Shown here: positions 19,370 through 28,490 of the stretch, piece by piece
How positions within the stretch are numbered: the first letter of the stretch is position 1
How the letters are laid out: every line of letters begins with the position of its first letter
Source of the DNA: Paraburkholderia fungorum
GTDB lineage: Bacteria; Pseudomonadota; Gammaproteobacteria; Burkholderiales; Burkholderiaceae
Assembly: GCF_900099835.1 (NCBI RefSeq)
Contig: NZ_FNKP01000001.1
Coordinates: 2,852,001 to 2,916,000, forward strand
DNA: 64,000 bases
Direction of reading: 5' to 3'
Notes under the pieces: generated by a model
The model's input: only the letters and a program-made list of their open reading frames with translations
Told to the model about the DNA's origin: nothing
Databases searched by the model: none
Position numbers and translations under genes: made by a program

Positions 19370-19993
19370 CTATTGGCCTTGCGTAGAAACAGCGGCAGCG
19401 CGAATCAGCGGCATCGAACCCGGCATAACCGGTTGCTGAGCGAATTGCTGGTGAGCTTCCAGATATTGATCGAGACTGGCGTCACGAATGATGTTGGCAT
19501 CTTGCGCGACCGGTTGGACGTTGGTAGCCGGCGCCATTGCCACGCGTTGCAGCGAATCGCCGTGTGACTGGATCGACGCGATCTGCGAACCCGGCACTCC
19601 CGGCACGCCCTGAAGTTGCGGCACGACAATCCAGGTCAACGTAGCAGCGGCAGCGGCGACAGCGAAAGCCGGCACGACCCGGCGGCGCAATGCCAGCAGA
19701 CGACGCGCGACCGGCATGGCGGCAGGCGCGAGCACATGCGGCTCGTTGTCGAAACGAGCGGCGAAACCGCTCATGAACGCGCTGCTTGCCTCGGTTCTGA
19801 TTGCCAGATCGTCGGAGCGCAATGCATCGCCGATCAGGTGATAAGCCGACCAGGCAGTGCGATCTGCACCGTCCAGCTCGGAAATAAACTTGTCCAGATT
19901 CAAATGCTCTTCGCCGAACAGCTCACCGTCGACAAAAGCGGACAGACGCTCGCCGCGCGAGCTGGCTTGCGATTGCATCGAGACCGACCCCAT
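19370..19993 (-). CDS. rseA: Anti-sigma-E factor RseA/MucA
   Basis: Inner-membrane anti-sigma factor. The N-terminal cytoplasmic region (about 1-85) has the RseA signature GERLSAFVDGE and AWSAYHLIGDALRSDDL, which binds RpoE. A single membrane helix (about 105-125, VVPAFAVAAAAATLTWIVV) precedes a periplasmic tail of about 80 residues rich in Gln, Ala and Pro. Of three in-frame ATGs (20005, 19993, 19978), 19993 is chosen because GGGGAG lies at ideal spacing before it. Regulated proteolysis of this protein should release RpoE. Confidence 0.92.
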   Translation of the reverse strand: MGSVSMQSQASSRGERLSAFVDGELFGEEHLNLDKFISELDGADRTAWSAYHLIGDALRSDDLAIRTEASSAFMSGFAARFDNEPHVLAPAAMPVARRLLALRRRVVPAFAVAAAAATLTWIVVPQLQGVPGVPGSQIASIQSHGDSLQRVAMAPATNVQPVAQDANIIRDASLDQYLEAHQQFAQQPVMPGSMPLIRAAAVSTQGQ

Positions 19994-20075
19994 GATGCTC
20001 CCCATCTTACGAATACCCCGTAGTGACACCACTAATCCAGATATTGCACCCGTGCCCCGGCTGGCCGGCTGGTGT

Positions 20076-20675
20076 TTACCAGCGCTTGCCCTCAGGTGTG
20101 TCAAGCAACGGACGCAATTTTGCCGCAATGGCTTCGCGAGCGCGGAAAATTCGTGATCTGACTGTGCCAATTGGGCAACCCATCATTTCGGCGATTTCCT
20201 CGTAGCTCAAACCTTCAATTTCACGAAGAGTAATGGCGGTGCGCAACTCTTCCGGTAAAACCGCCATCGCAGCATTGACCGTCTCAGCGATCTGCTTGCT
20301 CATCAACATCGACTCAGGCGTGTTGATATCCCTTAGTTGGTCGGCGTCGGAGAAAGTTTCAGCTTCTTCAGCATCTGCTTCGGTCGAGGTCGGTGCGCGA
20401 CGCCCCTGGGTGGCAAGGTAGTTCTTTGCCGTGTTGACCGCAATCCGGTACAACCACGTATAAAACGCCGATTCCCCGCGAAACTGCGGCAACGCCCGGT
20501 ATGCCTTGATAAAGGCATCCTGCGCCACGTCTTCCACTTCGGCCGGGTCGCGAACGAGACGCGAAATCAGCCGGAGAATCTTGCGGTGGTATTTGGAGAC
20601 CAGAAGCTCGAACGCGGCCTTGTCACCTTTCTGAACGCGCTCGACCAGCACCTGGTCAATTTCTTTTTCGCTCAC
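20076..20675 (-). CDS. rpoE: RNA polymerase sigma-E factor
   Basis: ECF sigma factor (AlgU/RpoE) directing the envelope-stress regulon. The 199-residue protein has sigma region 2 (about 25-95, with VEDVAQDAFIKAYRALPQF and the WLYRIAVNTAKN -10-binding segment) and region 4 (about 135-190, LREIEGLSYEEIAEMMGCP and GTVRSRIFRAREAI). The start codon is GTG at 20675, supported by the conserved N-terminus SEKEIDQVLVERVQKGD. It heads the rseA-rseB-mucD operon; four tandem 9-bp repeats lie 66 to 101 bp upstream. Confidence 0.97.
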   Translation of the reverse strand: MSEKEIDQVLVERVQKGDKAAFELLVSKYHRKILRLISRLVRDPAEVEDVAQDAFIKAYRALPQFRGESAFYTWLYRIAVNTAKNYLATQGRRAPTSTEADAEEAETFSDADQLRDINTPESMLMSKQIAETVNAAMAVLPEELRTAITLREIEGLSYEEIAEMMGCPIGTVRSRIFRAREAIAAKLRPLLDTPEGKRW

Positions 20676-20740
20676 CTGATAAATCCGTTAACTATAGGCC
20701 GCATGGCGGGGGACCATTGTAGCGTCCCCATCATTGGGGC

Positions 20741-20776
20741 ACGTTACTCCGGTAACAGCGGTTACAGTCGTTACAG
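20741..20776 (-). repeat. Four tandem 9-bp repeats upstream of rpoE
   Basis: On the plus strand the units are ACGTTACTC, CGGTAACAG, CGGTTACAG and TCGTTACAG, directly abutting. They fill the space between the end of the YgfX-like gene and the rpoE leader. The 9-bp period places similar bases nearly one helical turn apart, as in some operator arrays. A small hairpin CCCCA-TCAT-TGGGG (20727-20740) adjoins them. Confidence 0.6.
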
Positions 20777-21262
20777 TCAGGCACCGGCGCCGCGACGGCC
20801 GAGCACCGACAGTTCGCGGAAAGCGCCGGCCGGCAATGCGTCGGCGGTGAGTAGCAGCGAGCGCTTACGGCCATCCTCCTGCACGAGCGCCAGAATTAAC
20901 AGACGGTTGCTCCACTGGGAGCAGCCGGAAATACGGCCTTGAACCAGCAGCGCGCCCGCCCGATTCCATGCGGACAAGCCGTCCCGGTCGATTTTCAGTG
21001 CGACGGGCTGTGCGCGCTTGTGTCGTGCCGCGCCAAGCGCGAGCAAGGCCGCCACGGCGAGCGTCAACGGAACCGCCTGCCATGCGCCTAACCGCGGCGC
21101 GGCGACGCTGTAGACGGCCAGGATCGCAATCAGAACGAATATCCCCAACGCGGCGCGCATAAGAAAAGAGCGGCGCAGCACAATTCGCTGCGCCGCTCTT
21201 TCGAACGGTGCCGATTCGGAGGGAAGCGCCGGCAAAGCCGGCGTCGTCGACTGACGCGTCAC
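20777..21262 (-). CDS. YgfX-like inner-membrane protein
   Basis: A 161-residue protein with two adjacent membrane helices (about 33-54 and 62-80), then a basic cytoplasmic part with ALKIDRDGLSAWNRAG and a WSNRLLILAL segment. Topology, length and the helix-helix-beta layout resemble YgfX/CptA proteins, which in E. coli partner with SdhE (CptB); no sdhE lies here, so the family assignment is moderate. It starts with GTG at 21262, 13 bp after the fabF stop codon, suggesting co-transcription with fabF. Function here is unknown. Confidence 0.65.
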   Translation of the reverse strand: MTRQSTTPALPALPSESAPFERAAQRIVLRRSFLMRAALGIFVLIAILAVYSVAAPRLGAWQAVPLTLAVAALLALGAARHKRAQPVALKIDRDGLSAWNRAGALLVQGRISGCSQWSNRLLILALVQEDGRKRSLLLTADALPAGAFRELSVLGRRGAGA

Positions 21263-21275
21263 CCGTTACTGGCGA

Positions 21276-22514
21276 TCAGGCGCGCTTGAACACCAACGTG
21301 CCGTTCGTGCCGCCGAACCCGAACGAGTTCTTCAGCGCGACGTCGATCTTCATCTCCCGCGCGGTGTTTGCGCAGTAATCGAGATCGCAGGCCGGATCCT
21401 GATTGAAGATGTTGATGGTCGGCGGCGACACCTGGTTGTGCACGGCCAGCACGGTGAACACCGATTCCAGACCGCCAGCGCCGCCCAGCAGGTGACCCGT
21501 CATCGACTTGGTCGAGTTCACGACCATGTCTTTGGCGTGGTCACCGAATGCGCGCTTGATGCCGGTCGTTTCAGCCAGATCGCCGAGCGGCGTGGACGTA
21601 CCGTGCGCGTTCAGGTAGTTCACCTGATCCGCATTGATGCCCGCGTTCTTCAACGCGGCCAGCATGCAGCGGCGTGCGCCATCGCCGTCTTCCAGTGGCG
21701 CGGTCATATGATACGCGTCGCCGCTCATCCCATAGCCGCTGACTTCGGCGTAAATCTTCGCGCCGCGTGCCTTCGCGTGTTCGTACTCTTCGAGCACCAT
21801 CACGCCGGCGCCCTCGCCCAGCACAAAACCGTCGCGATCCTTGTCCCACGGACGGCTCGCGGTGGCCGGATCGTCGTTGCGTTGCGACAGCGCGCGCGCC
21901 GCCGCAAAGCCGCCGATACCGAGCGGCGACACGGTGGATTCCGCACCGCCCGCGATCATCACGTCGGCGTCACCATATTCGATCAGGCGCGAAGCCTCGC
22001 CGATGCAATGCAGACCCGTGGTACATGCAGTCACGATGGCGAGATTCGGACCCTTGATGCCGAACTTGATGGACAGGTGGCCGGAGATCATATTGATGAT
22101 CGATGCCGGCACGAAGAACGGCGAAATACGGCGCGGACCGCGGTTGAGCAGTTCGGTTTGCGTCACTTCGATCATCGGCAGACCGCCGATGCCCGAACCG
22201 ACGATTACGCCGATACGCTCCGAATTCTCGTCGGTGACTTCGAGGCCGCTGTCCTGCATCGCCTGGATGCCTGCAGCCACGCCGTAATGGATGAACGTAT
22301 CCATATGGCGTGCTTCCTTACCGGGGATGTAGTCCTCGATATTGAAGCCCTTCACCTCGCCGGCAAAACGAGTCGAGAAGTTCGACGCATCGAACTTCGT
22401 GATATTGGCAATACCCGACTTGCCGGCGACCAGATTGGCCCAGCCGTCGGCAACATTATTGCCAACAGGCGAAATCAGCCCCAGGCCTGTAACAACAACA
22501 CGACGGCGGCTCAC
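21276..22514 (-). CDS. fabF: 3-oxoacyl-[acyl-carrier-protein] synthase II
   Basis: Condensing enzyme elongating acyl-ACP with malonyl-ACP, including the 16:1 to 18:1 step. The 412-residue thiolase-fold protein has active-site Cys164 (VTACTTG) and the histidine motifs [11 protein letters not shown] and [13 protein letters not shown]. It starts at a GTG (22514) preceded by AAGGGG; upstream in-frame sequence is not FabF-like. It follows acpP, but a long hairpin in the gap may reduce read-through. Confidence 0.96.
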   Translation of the reverse strand: MSRRRVVVTGLGLISPVGNNVADGWANLVAGKSGIANITKFDASNFSTRFAGEVKGFNIEDYIPGKEARHMDTFIHYGVAAGIQAMQDSGLEVTDENSERIGVIVGSGIGGLPMIEVTQTELLNRGPRRISPFFVPASIINMISGHLSIKFGIKGPNLAIVTACTTGLHCIGEASRLIEYGDADVMIAGGAESTVSPLGIGGFAAARALSQRNDDPATASRPWDKDRDGFVLGEGAGVMVLEEYEHAKARGAKIYAEVSGYGMSGDAYHMTAPLEDGDGARRCMLAALKNAGINADQVNYLNAHGTSTPLGDLAETTGIKRAFGDHAKDMVVNSTKSMTGHLLGGAGGLESVFTVLAVHNQVSPPTINIFNQDPACDLDYCANTAREMKIDVALKNSFGFGGTNGTLVFKRA

Positions 22515-22539
22515 GGTAACCCCTTTTTCATAGATGACA

Positions 22540-22590
22540 AAAGCAAAAGCCACAGCGGCCACAGGAATTTGCCCTGTGTGCCCTGTGGCT
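22540..22590 (-). terminator. Hairpin terminator between acpP and fabF
   Basis: Arms AGCCACAG (22548-22555) and CTGTGGCT (22583-22590) enclose a second paired block (CACAGG with CCTGTG, GGC with GCC). On the minus strand the structure is followed by TTTGCTTTTG. It can end most acpP transcripts while allowing some read-through to fabF, matching the high demand for ACP. Confidence 0.65.
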
Positions 22591-22733
22591 GTTAAGTCGG
22601 CAATCGCGCGGAAAGTTGCGCTGTCAACATCGCAGGCTCCTGCACGGCAAATAGCGCCAACCCTGCTGGCGTCGGCAAGCGACACGGCAGGGCGTCATAC
22701 GCCACCAACGCAGAAACGCAGGCGCGAATGACT

Positions 22734-22973
22734 TTAGGCCTTGACGTTCGCGCGAGCGTAGTCGATCGCTTGCTGAACGGTGGTGATCTTCTCGGCTTCT
22801 TCATCCGGAATTTCCATGCCGAATTCGTCTTCGAGGGCCATCACGAGCTCAACGGTGTCGAGCGAGTCGGCGCCGAGGTCGTTCACGAACGAAGCTTCGT
22901 TCTTGATCTCAGCTTCTGCAACGCCCAGTTGTTCTGCGACGATCTTCTTGACGCGCTGTTCGATATTGTCCAT
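22734..22973 (-). CDS. acpP: Acyl carrier protein
   Basis: A 79-residue acidic four-helix protein carrying growing acyl chains on phosphopantetheine. The attachment site is Ser37 in [18 protein letters not shown]; helix II is canonical. The ATG at 22973 follows GGAGGGG at good spacing. It lies between fabG and fabF as in most proteobacteria. AcpS, which attaches the cofactor, is encoded about 13 kb further along the same array. Confidence 0.98.
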
Positions 22974-23017
22974 TAACCCCTCCAAGGGAAAAGAAGTTCA
23001 AAAATACAGGTGCGCGC

Positions 23018-23023
23018 ATTTTA
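23018..23023 (-). promoter_or_regulatory. Possible -10 box of an acpP promoter
   Basis: Minus strand TAAAAT lies about 45 bp before the acpP start codon, in an AT-rich patch of the 155-bp fabG-acpP gap. No good -35 hexamer sits 16-18 bp upstream (TTTTTT is the nearest), so this is a weak call. A dedicated acpP promoter would fit the inverted repeat just upstream. Confidence 0.3.
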
Positions 23024-23110
23024 TCAGGTTTGACCCGGCAAAAAAGCGGCGCGTCGGGTTCCTGTCAAGGCATGCGCCTTACGCTTTTGCAAACGCATCA
23101 AGGCGCGGAT

Positions 23111-23130
23111 AGTAACCGAAATTGGTTACT
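23111..23130. repeat. 20-bp inverted repeat at the fabG/acpP boundary
   Basis: AGTAACC (23111-23117) and GGTTACT (23124-23130) are perfectly complementary, separated by GAAATT. The repeat overlaps the fabG stop codon and lies about 140 bp upstream of acpP. It could be an operator for a fatty-acid regulator or a weak 3' hairpin; no T-run follows. Confidence 0.5.
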
Positions 23131-23875
23131 ACATGTACATTCCGCCGTTCACATGCAGCGTAGTGCCGGTGATATAGCCCGCTTGCGGCGATGCGAGGAA
23201 CGCGACAGCGTGCGCGATATCGTCCGGGCTACCGAGGCGGCCCAGCGGAATCTGCGTCTTCAACGCGGTCTGCTGCTCTTCCGGCAGACCTTTGGTCATG
23301 TCGGTATCGATAAAGCCCGGTGCAACGCAATTCACGGTGATGCCGCGGCTGCCAATCTCACGTGCAAGCGAGCGCGTCATCCCTGCAACGCCCGCTTTTG
23401 CTGCAGCGTAGTTGATCTGGCCAGGGTTGCCGGACGAGCCGACCACCGACGTGATGTTGATGATGCGACCGCCCTTCGCCTTCATCATCGGGCGAAGCAC
23501 TGCGCGCGACAGACGGAACACCGAACGCAGGTTGGTGTCGATCACCGCGTCCCAGTCGTCGTCCTTCATGCGCATGGCGAGCTGATCCTGCGTGATGCCG
23601 GCGTTGTTCACCAACACGTTCAGCGCGCCGAATTCCTTAACCGTACCGTCGATCAGCGCATCCACTGCAGCCGAATCGTTCACATTGAGCACGGCACCGC
23701 GGCCGTTCACGCCAGCTGCGTTAAATGCTTCAGTGATGGCGGCAGCGCCGCTTTCGCTGGTCGCCGTACCGATCACCGTCGCGCCCTGGCGCGCCAGTTC
23801 CATGGCGATTGCACGGCCAATGCCGCGCGACGCACCGGTCACGATTGCAATCTGCTTGTCGAGAGTCTTTTCCAT
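23129..23875 (-). CDS. fabG: 3-oxoacyl-[acyl-carrier-protein] reductase
   Basis: NADPH-dependent short-chain dehydrogenase reducing beta-ketoacyl-ACP. The 248-residue Rossmann protein shows GASRGIG (nucleotide binding), NNAG, catalytic Ser in INITSV, and YAAAKAG with the Tyr and Lys of the active site. It ends in the FabG-typical TGTTLHVNGGMYM. The ATG is at 23875. It lies between fabD and acpP. Confidence 0.97.
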   Translation of the reverse strand: MEKTLDKQIAIVTGASRGIGRAIAMELARQGATVIGTATSESGAAAITEAFNAAGVNGRGAVLNVNDSAAVDALIDGTVKEFGALNVLVNNAGITQDQLAMRMKDDDWDAVIDTNLRSVFRLSRAVLRPMMKAKGGRIINITSVVGSSGNPGQINYAAAKAGVAGMTRSLAREIGSRGITVNCVAPGFIDTDMTKGLPEEQQTALKTQIPLGRLGSPDDIAHAVAFLASPQAGYITGTTLHVNGGMYM

Positions 23876-23979
23876 CTGTCAGTCCGAATGCCCTTCGGAG
23901 GGCTGATTGATTCCTGATGCTGGAGCGCAGTGCCGTTTGCAGCCGCCAGTCAACCCGGCGCCTGCCGTCGGCACGGCCT

Positions 23980-24915
23980 TCAGCCTGCGGTCACGAGCTT
24001 GAGGGCTTCTTCGAGCGATGCCGGATCGAACACCGAAGCGCCGACCAGATTGCCGTCGATCCGCTTGGTCAAACCCGACAGAACCTTGCCCGGACCGCAT
24101 TCGATCACGTGCGTAACGCCCTGCGCCGCGATTGCCTGAACGCTTTCGACCCAACGCACGGCGCCGGCCGCCTGGCGCACCAGCGCATCCTTGATTCCGG
24201 CCGGCTCGTTGACGATAGCGACGTCGACGTTATTGATGACGGGAATAGCCGGCACCTGCACATTGACGCTCGCCAGACATTCGCGCAACTGGTCCGACGC
24301 CGGCTTGAGCAGCGACGAGTGGAACGGTGCCGACACCGGCAACGGCAACGCGCGCTTCGCGCCCTTCGCCTTAGCCACCTCGCACGCTTTTTCAACCGCC
24401 GCCTTATGGCCCGCGATCACGACCTGAGCCGGCGCATTGAAATTCACCGCCTCGACAACTCCTGCCACCGAAGCTTCGGCGCAAACCGCGCGCACGGTGT
24501 CGTCGTCGAGACCGAGAATCGCGGCCATACCGCCTTCGCCGACCGGCACTGCCGTTTGCATCGCCTGAGCACGAAAGCGCACCAGCGGCACAGCGTCGCG
24601 GAATGCAATCGCGCCCGCCGCGACCAGCGCGGTGTATTCGCCGAGGCTATGGCCGGCGACGATAGCCGGCTTCGGGCCGCCCGCCTTCTCCCACGCGCGA
24701 TAAATCGCGTACGCGGCGGTCAGCATGACGGGTTGGGTGTTGGTGGTGAGGTTCAGATCGTCGGCAGGGCCCTCGGCGATCAGCTTGCCGAGATCCTGAT
24801 TGAGCGCGTCAGACGCTTCCTGAACCGTCTCACGCACGATCGCGTGATCGGCAAATGCGTTGAGCATGCCGACCGTCTGCGAACCTTGCCCAGGAAAAAC
24901 GAACGCAAATTTCAT
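23980..24915 (-). CDS. fabD: Malonyl-CoA--ACP transacylase
   Basis: Loads malonate from CoA onto ACP. The 311-residue alpha/beta hydrolase-like protein has the nucleophile motif GHSLGEY (Ser90), the N-terminal FVFPGQGSQ loop and the conserved Arg in VRFRAQAMQ. The catalytic histidine lies in VSAPFHSSLL. The ATG at 24915 is clear. About 100 bp separate it from fabH on one side and from fabG on the other. Confidence 0.97.
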   Translation of the reverse strand: MKFAFVFPGQGSQTVGMLNAFADHAIVRETVQEASDALNQDLGKLIAEGPADDLNLTTNTQPVMLTAAYAIYRAWEKAGGPKPAIVAGHSLGEYTALVAAGAIAFRDAVPLVRFRAQAMQTAVPVGEGGMAAILGLDDDTVRAVCAEASVAGVVEAVNFNAPAQVVIAGHKAAVEKACEVAKAKGAKRALPLPVSAPFHSSLLKPASDQLRECLASVNVQVPAIPVINNVDVAIVNEPAGIKDALVRQAAGAVRWVESVQAIAAQGVTHVIECGPGKVLSGLTKRIDGNLVGASVFDPASLEEALKLVTAG

Positions 24916-25017
24916 ATCGTCCCCAAAATCGGATTAGTCAGATGTGGGTGCTGCACGGCGCGAACTCGCGCCGGAGCGCGGACGCCGCAAACGGCGCCCG
25001 TCGATGCGTCGCCGCTA

Positions 25018-26007
25018 TCAGTAGCGGATAACCGACGCGCCCCACGTGAAGCCGCCGCCGACGCCTTCGATCAGCACGTTCTGGCCGCGCCTGATGCGGC
25101 CGTCGCGCACTGCGACGTCAAATGCGAGCGGAATGGACGCAGCCGACGTATTGCCGTGCTCGCCCACCGTGACGACCATGCGTTCCTGCGGCAAGCCGAG
25201 CTTGCGGCAAGTGCTTTGCATGATGCGGATATTGGCCTGATGCGGAATCAGCCAGTCGATCTGCTCCGCTTTCAGATTGGCTTTTTCGAGCGCTTCGACA
25301 GCGACTTTTTCGAGCACGTTGACGGCGAGCTTGAACACCGCCTGGCCGTCCATGTGCAGGAACGCGCTGCCGGCGACCACGCCGCCGTTCACGTTACCCG
25401 GCGTGCAGAGAATGTTCGAGTGGCTTCCGTCGGCGTGCAATGCGCTGGCGAGCACGCCTGGTTCCTCGGACGCCTGCAGGATTACCGCGCCCGCGCCGTC
25501 GCCGAACAGCACGCAGGTGGTGCGGTCGTTGAAGTCGAGGATGCGCGAGAAAGTTTCCGCGCCGATCACGAGCGCCGTGCGATGCTGGCCGCTGCGAATG
25601 AAGCTGTCCGCCGTCGCAACCGCGTACGCAAAACCGGAACAGACGGCTTGCACGTCGAACGCTGCGCCGTGGTTCTTGATGCCGAGCTTGTTCTGCAACA
25701 GGCAGGCCGTGCTCGGGAACACGAAGTCCGGCGTGGAGGTGGCGACGATGATCAGATCGATGGACTGCGGATCGATGTCCGCTGCTTCGATCGCGCGCTG
25801 CGACGCGATCAGGGCGAGATCGCTGGTCGTGACATCAGGGTCGGCGAAATGGCGCGAATGGATACCGGTGCGGGCAACGATCCATTCGTCGCTCGTCTCG
25901 ACGCCTTGCCTGGCGAGACGTTCAGCCAGATCCTGATTGGTGACGCGGTTGGGCGGCAGATAGCTGCCGGTGCCCAGCACGCGGGAATAAATTGTGGATT
26001 GAGCCAT
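25018..26007 (-). CDS. fabH: 3-oxoacyl-[acyl-carrier-protein] synthase III
   Basis: Initiates fatty-acid synthesis by condensing acetyl-CoA with malonyl-ACP. The 329-residue protein has catalytic Cys123 ([11 protein letters not shown]), the histidine motif [11 protein letters not shown] and the asparagine motif [12 protein letters not shown]. Its ATG (26007) overlaps the plsX stop codon by one base (TAATG), so translation is probably coupled. Between plsX and fabD, as in E. coli. Confidence 0.97.
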   Translation of the reverse strand: MAQSTIYSRVLGTGSYLPPNRVTNQDLAERLARQGVETSDEWIVARTGIHSRHFADPDVTTSDLALIASQRAIEAADIDPQSIDLIIVATSTPDFVFPSTACLLQNKLGIKNHGAAFDVQAVCSGFAYAVATADSFIRSGQHRTALVIGAETFSRILDFNDRTTCVLFGDGAGAVILQASEEPGVLASALHADGSHSNILCTPGNVNGGVVAGSAFLHMDGQAVFKLAVNVLEKVAVEALEKANLKAEQIDWLIPHQANIRIMQSTCRKLGLPQERMVVTVGEHGNTSAASIPLAFDVAVRDGRIRRGQNVLIEGVGGGFTWGASVIRY

Positions 26008-27113
26008 TATGCCTTCGAGGATTGCGCAGCGTAGGGCTCGGCAGGCTGGCCGGCAATCGGGCTTGCGTTACCCGCGCCGCTTGCATCCCGCGCGGCCTGT
26101 TCGAGAGAACCCGCGTTCTCTTCCATTGCTCGCGCAAGGCGCTCCAGCACGCCGTTTTTGACGGCATCATACCCGCGTTTGATAGCCCACTCAAACCCGT
26201 AGGCATCGGCGGAGCCGTGGCTTTTGATCACCAGTCCGCGCAGACCGAGCAGCGCAGCGCCGTTATATTGCCGATGATCGACGCGCTTCTTGAAGCGCAT
26301 CAATACTGGCAATGCCAGCACCGCCATCACCTTGGTGAGCCACGAACGGCCGAACTCTTCCTTGATGATGTTGGACAGCATCTGCGCGAGACCTTCCGAC
26401 GTCTTCAGCGCGACATTGCCGACAAAACCGTCGCAAACGATGACGTCGACCGTACCTTTGAAGATGTCGTTACCTTCAACGTTGCCGTGAAAGTTAAGTG
26501 TACTCGCGCGCAGCAGTTCGCCGGCACGTTTGATGGTGTCGTTACCCTTGATAACTTCTTCGCCGATGTTGAGCAGCCCGATGGTAGGCCGCTCCTTACC
26601 TTCGATCGCCGACACGAGCGCATGCCCCATCTCGGCGAACTGCAGCAGATGCTGCGGCTCGCAGTCGACGTTGGCGCCCAGGTCGAGCATCGTGGTATAG
26701 CCAATGGGATTAGGCATGGCGAACGCGATGGCCGGGCGTTCAATGCCCGACAGCGTTTTCAGCACATAACGCGAGACCGCCATCAGCGCGCCGGTGTTGC
26801 CGGCGGAAATGCAGGCTTCCGCCTCGCCTTCCTTGACGCGGTTCAGCGCCACGCGCATGGACGAATCTTTTTTCTTGCGCAGCGCGACCTCGACCGGATC
26901 GTCCATGGCGACGATCTCGGATGCGGGTACGACAGTCAGCGCTGGCAGGTCTTGCGCCTTTAACTTCTTTAACTGCGCACGAATCGCACTTTCAATGCCG
27001 ACGAGCAGCAATTGTGCGTCGGGATGCGAACGCACGAAGTTAACGGCTGCGGGAACGGTCACGGACGGGCCGTGGTCGCCTCCCATGCAATCTATCGTGA
27101 GCTTTACTGTCAT
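26007..27113 (-). CDS. plsX: Phosphate acyltransferase PlsX
   Basis: Converts acyl-ACP to acyl-phosphate, feeding PlsY in phospholipid synthesis. The 368-residue protein starts with the family motif [10 protein letters not shown] and contains [11 protein letters not shown] and [12 protein letters not shown]. The C-terminal 30 residues or so (from [11 protein letters not shown]) are Ala/Ser/Pro-rich and probably disordered. The ATG is at 27113. It follows rpmF after a terminator hairpin. Confidence 0.96.
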   Translation of the reverse strand: MTVKLTIDCMGGDHGPSVTVPAAVNFVRSHPDAQLLLVGIESAIRAQLKKLKAQDLPALTVVPASEIVAMDDPVEVALRKKKDSSMRVALNRVKEGEAEACISAGNTGALMAVSRYVLKTLSGIERPAIAFAMPNPIGYTTMLDLGANVDCEPQHLLQFAEMGHALVSAIEGKERPTIGLLNIGEEVIKGNDTIKRAGELLRASTLNFHGNVEGNDIFKGTVDVIVCDGFVGNVALKTSEGLAQMLSNIIKEEFGRSWLTKVMAVLALPVLMRFKKRVDHRQYNGAALLGLRGLVIKSHGSADAYGFEWAIKRGYDAVKNGVLERLARAMEENAGSLEQAARDASGAGNASPIAGQPAEPYAAQSSKA

Positions 27114-27184
27114 GGAGTGCGACGAATTTCAGGCGCCCTGAATGGGACCGCGACAAGCGCCAGGGCGCCAATTGCGATCGACAC

Positions 27185-27208
27185 AAAAAAGCGGCAAACG
27201 AATGCCGC
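27185..27208 (-). terminator. Terminator between rpmF and plsX
   Basis: Stem GCGGCA (27191-27196) / TGCCGC (27203-27208) with loop AACGAA and runs of A and T on both sides; on the minus strand TTTTTT follows. It allows rpmF to be expressed more strongly than the downstream lipid genes. Confidence 0.75.
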
Positions 27209-27285
27209 CTTTTTGCCGAGCCGGGAAAATGTCAAGCGAGCCGATCGCCACGCGAAACGCCAAAGGGCGCAACGCAGTGAAACGA

Positions 27286-27465
27286 TTAGTCGTTCTTCGT
27301 CTTGACGACTTTCTTACCGCGATAGTAGCCATTCGGGCTAACGTGGTGACGCAGATGCACTTCACCCGTGCTCGGTTCCACGGCCAGCGGCGCTGCCGTC
27401 AGGAAATCGTGCGAACGGTGCATGCCGCGCTTGGACGGCGACTTCTTGTTTTGCTGAACTGCCAT
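27286..27465 (-). CDS. rpmF: 50S ribosomal protein L32
   Basis: A 59-residue basic protein: [20 protein letters not shown] at the N-terminus and [14 protein letters not shown] at the end, both typical of bL32. This version lacks the zinc-binding cysteines found in some L32 proteins. It lies between yceD and plsX, the order also found in E. coli. Confidence 0.97.
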
Positions 27466-27566
27466 GACTAACTCCTAAAAATTTTCCGAATTCTAACACA
27501 GCCCGATACGGTGTCCGCCATAGGCCGAATGGCCAATGCGCCCGCCTCGCGCTTCCCTGCAACTGT

Positions 27567-28211
27567 TCAGTGCTTCTTGTCGCCCGGCTCACCGCGCTTC
27601 AGACTTTCGAGCGCCGCGAACGGATTGGGCCGCTCGGGCTCATCGCCCTCACTGGCTTCGTCGAACGCAGCTTCGTCGCCCTCGCCTTCGGCACCGGCCA
27701 CACCAGAGACGAGACTCTCGTGCACTTCGGGACAAACCTCGTGTTTGGGCACGAGTGGCAAGGAAAGCAGCAACTCTTCTTCGATCAAGTCGATGAGATC
27801 GAACTGGCGCGAGCCCACGATCACTTCGACTTCATCCTCGTCGAGCGGAAACTCTTCGGCTTCCGCCTCAGTGTTGACGACCCGGTAAGTTGCATCGACG
27901 TTGAACGGCTGCGAATACGGTGTCATGCACCGTTGGCATTCGAGCCATGCCGCGCCGTGAATCGCCAACCTCAAATACGGCTGGGGACCCTCGGTGCCGT
28001 CATCCTGCAACTCCGGCTGCGTCGCTCCTTCGGCTTGCCAGGTGAACGCGGTATCGCGCTCTGGCGCTTCTGCCGGGACTTCGTTTAACATGCGCGGCAG
28101 TTGCGAGACGCGCACGACACCCGCGGCCTGACGCCCACTCCGCGCAAATTCGAACAGATCGATTTCATGCGGGTCGGACAGACCAGCAGGGTTGCCAGGA
28201 TGTTGAGTCAT
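27567..28211 (-). CDS. yceD: YceD/DUF177 protein (23S rRNA accumulation protein)
   Basis: A 214-residue acidic protein of the DUF177 family, needed for normal 23S rRNA levels in E. coli and plants. It has the conserved LECQRCMTPY motif near the middle, a second cysteine region in KHEVCPEVHE, and the family sequence EVEVIVGSRQFDLIDLIEEELLLSLPLVPKH in between, here described rather than fully quoted. The C-terminus is Glu/Asp/Ala-rich followed by NPFAALESLK. It lies directly upstream of rpmF. Confidence 0.93.
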   Translation of the reverse strand: MTQHPGNPAGLSDPHEIDLFEFARSGRQAAGVVRVSQLPRMLNEVPAEAPERDTAFTWQAEGATQPELQDDGTEGPQPYLRLAIHGAAWLECQRCMTPYSQPFNVDATYRVVNTEAEAEEFPLDEDEVEVIVGSRQFDLIDLIEEELLLSLPLVPKHEVCPEVHESLVSGVAGAEGEGDEAAFDEASEGDEPERPNPFAALESLKRGEPGDKKH

Positions 28212-28490
28212 GTGCGCTCCTGCGTCGGCGAGAATTTCGCCGGGGCTAAACCGCGATAAGCCGCGAGGTAAAACCGGTTTGCAAGCCTACCCACCAAGCC
28301 GCGGCGCTGGATTCAACAAGGCTCATAACGAAGCCTGATTGAACGCACCGAGACCCGCCTAAGCGGAAGCATACCGATGAAAAGCCCGAAATCATATCTG
28401 TTTTGTCTTTTCGAGTCAAACACTTAAGCCCGTATGCGTGCGCACTCCGCGCAAGCCCGTACGCCCTGTCTTTCTAGCCGTTGGTTGACC

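Noticed and set aside
23917..26034. A 705-codon plus-strand frame opposite fabD and fabH
   Set aside because: Arg/His-rich shadow of two complete fatty-acid genes on the other strand; no domain seen.
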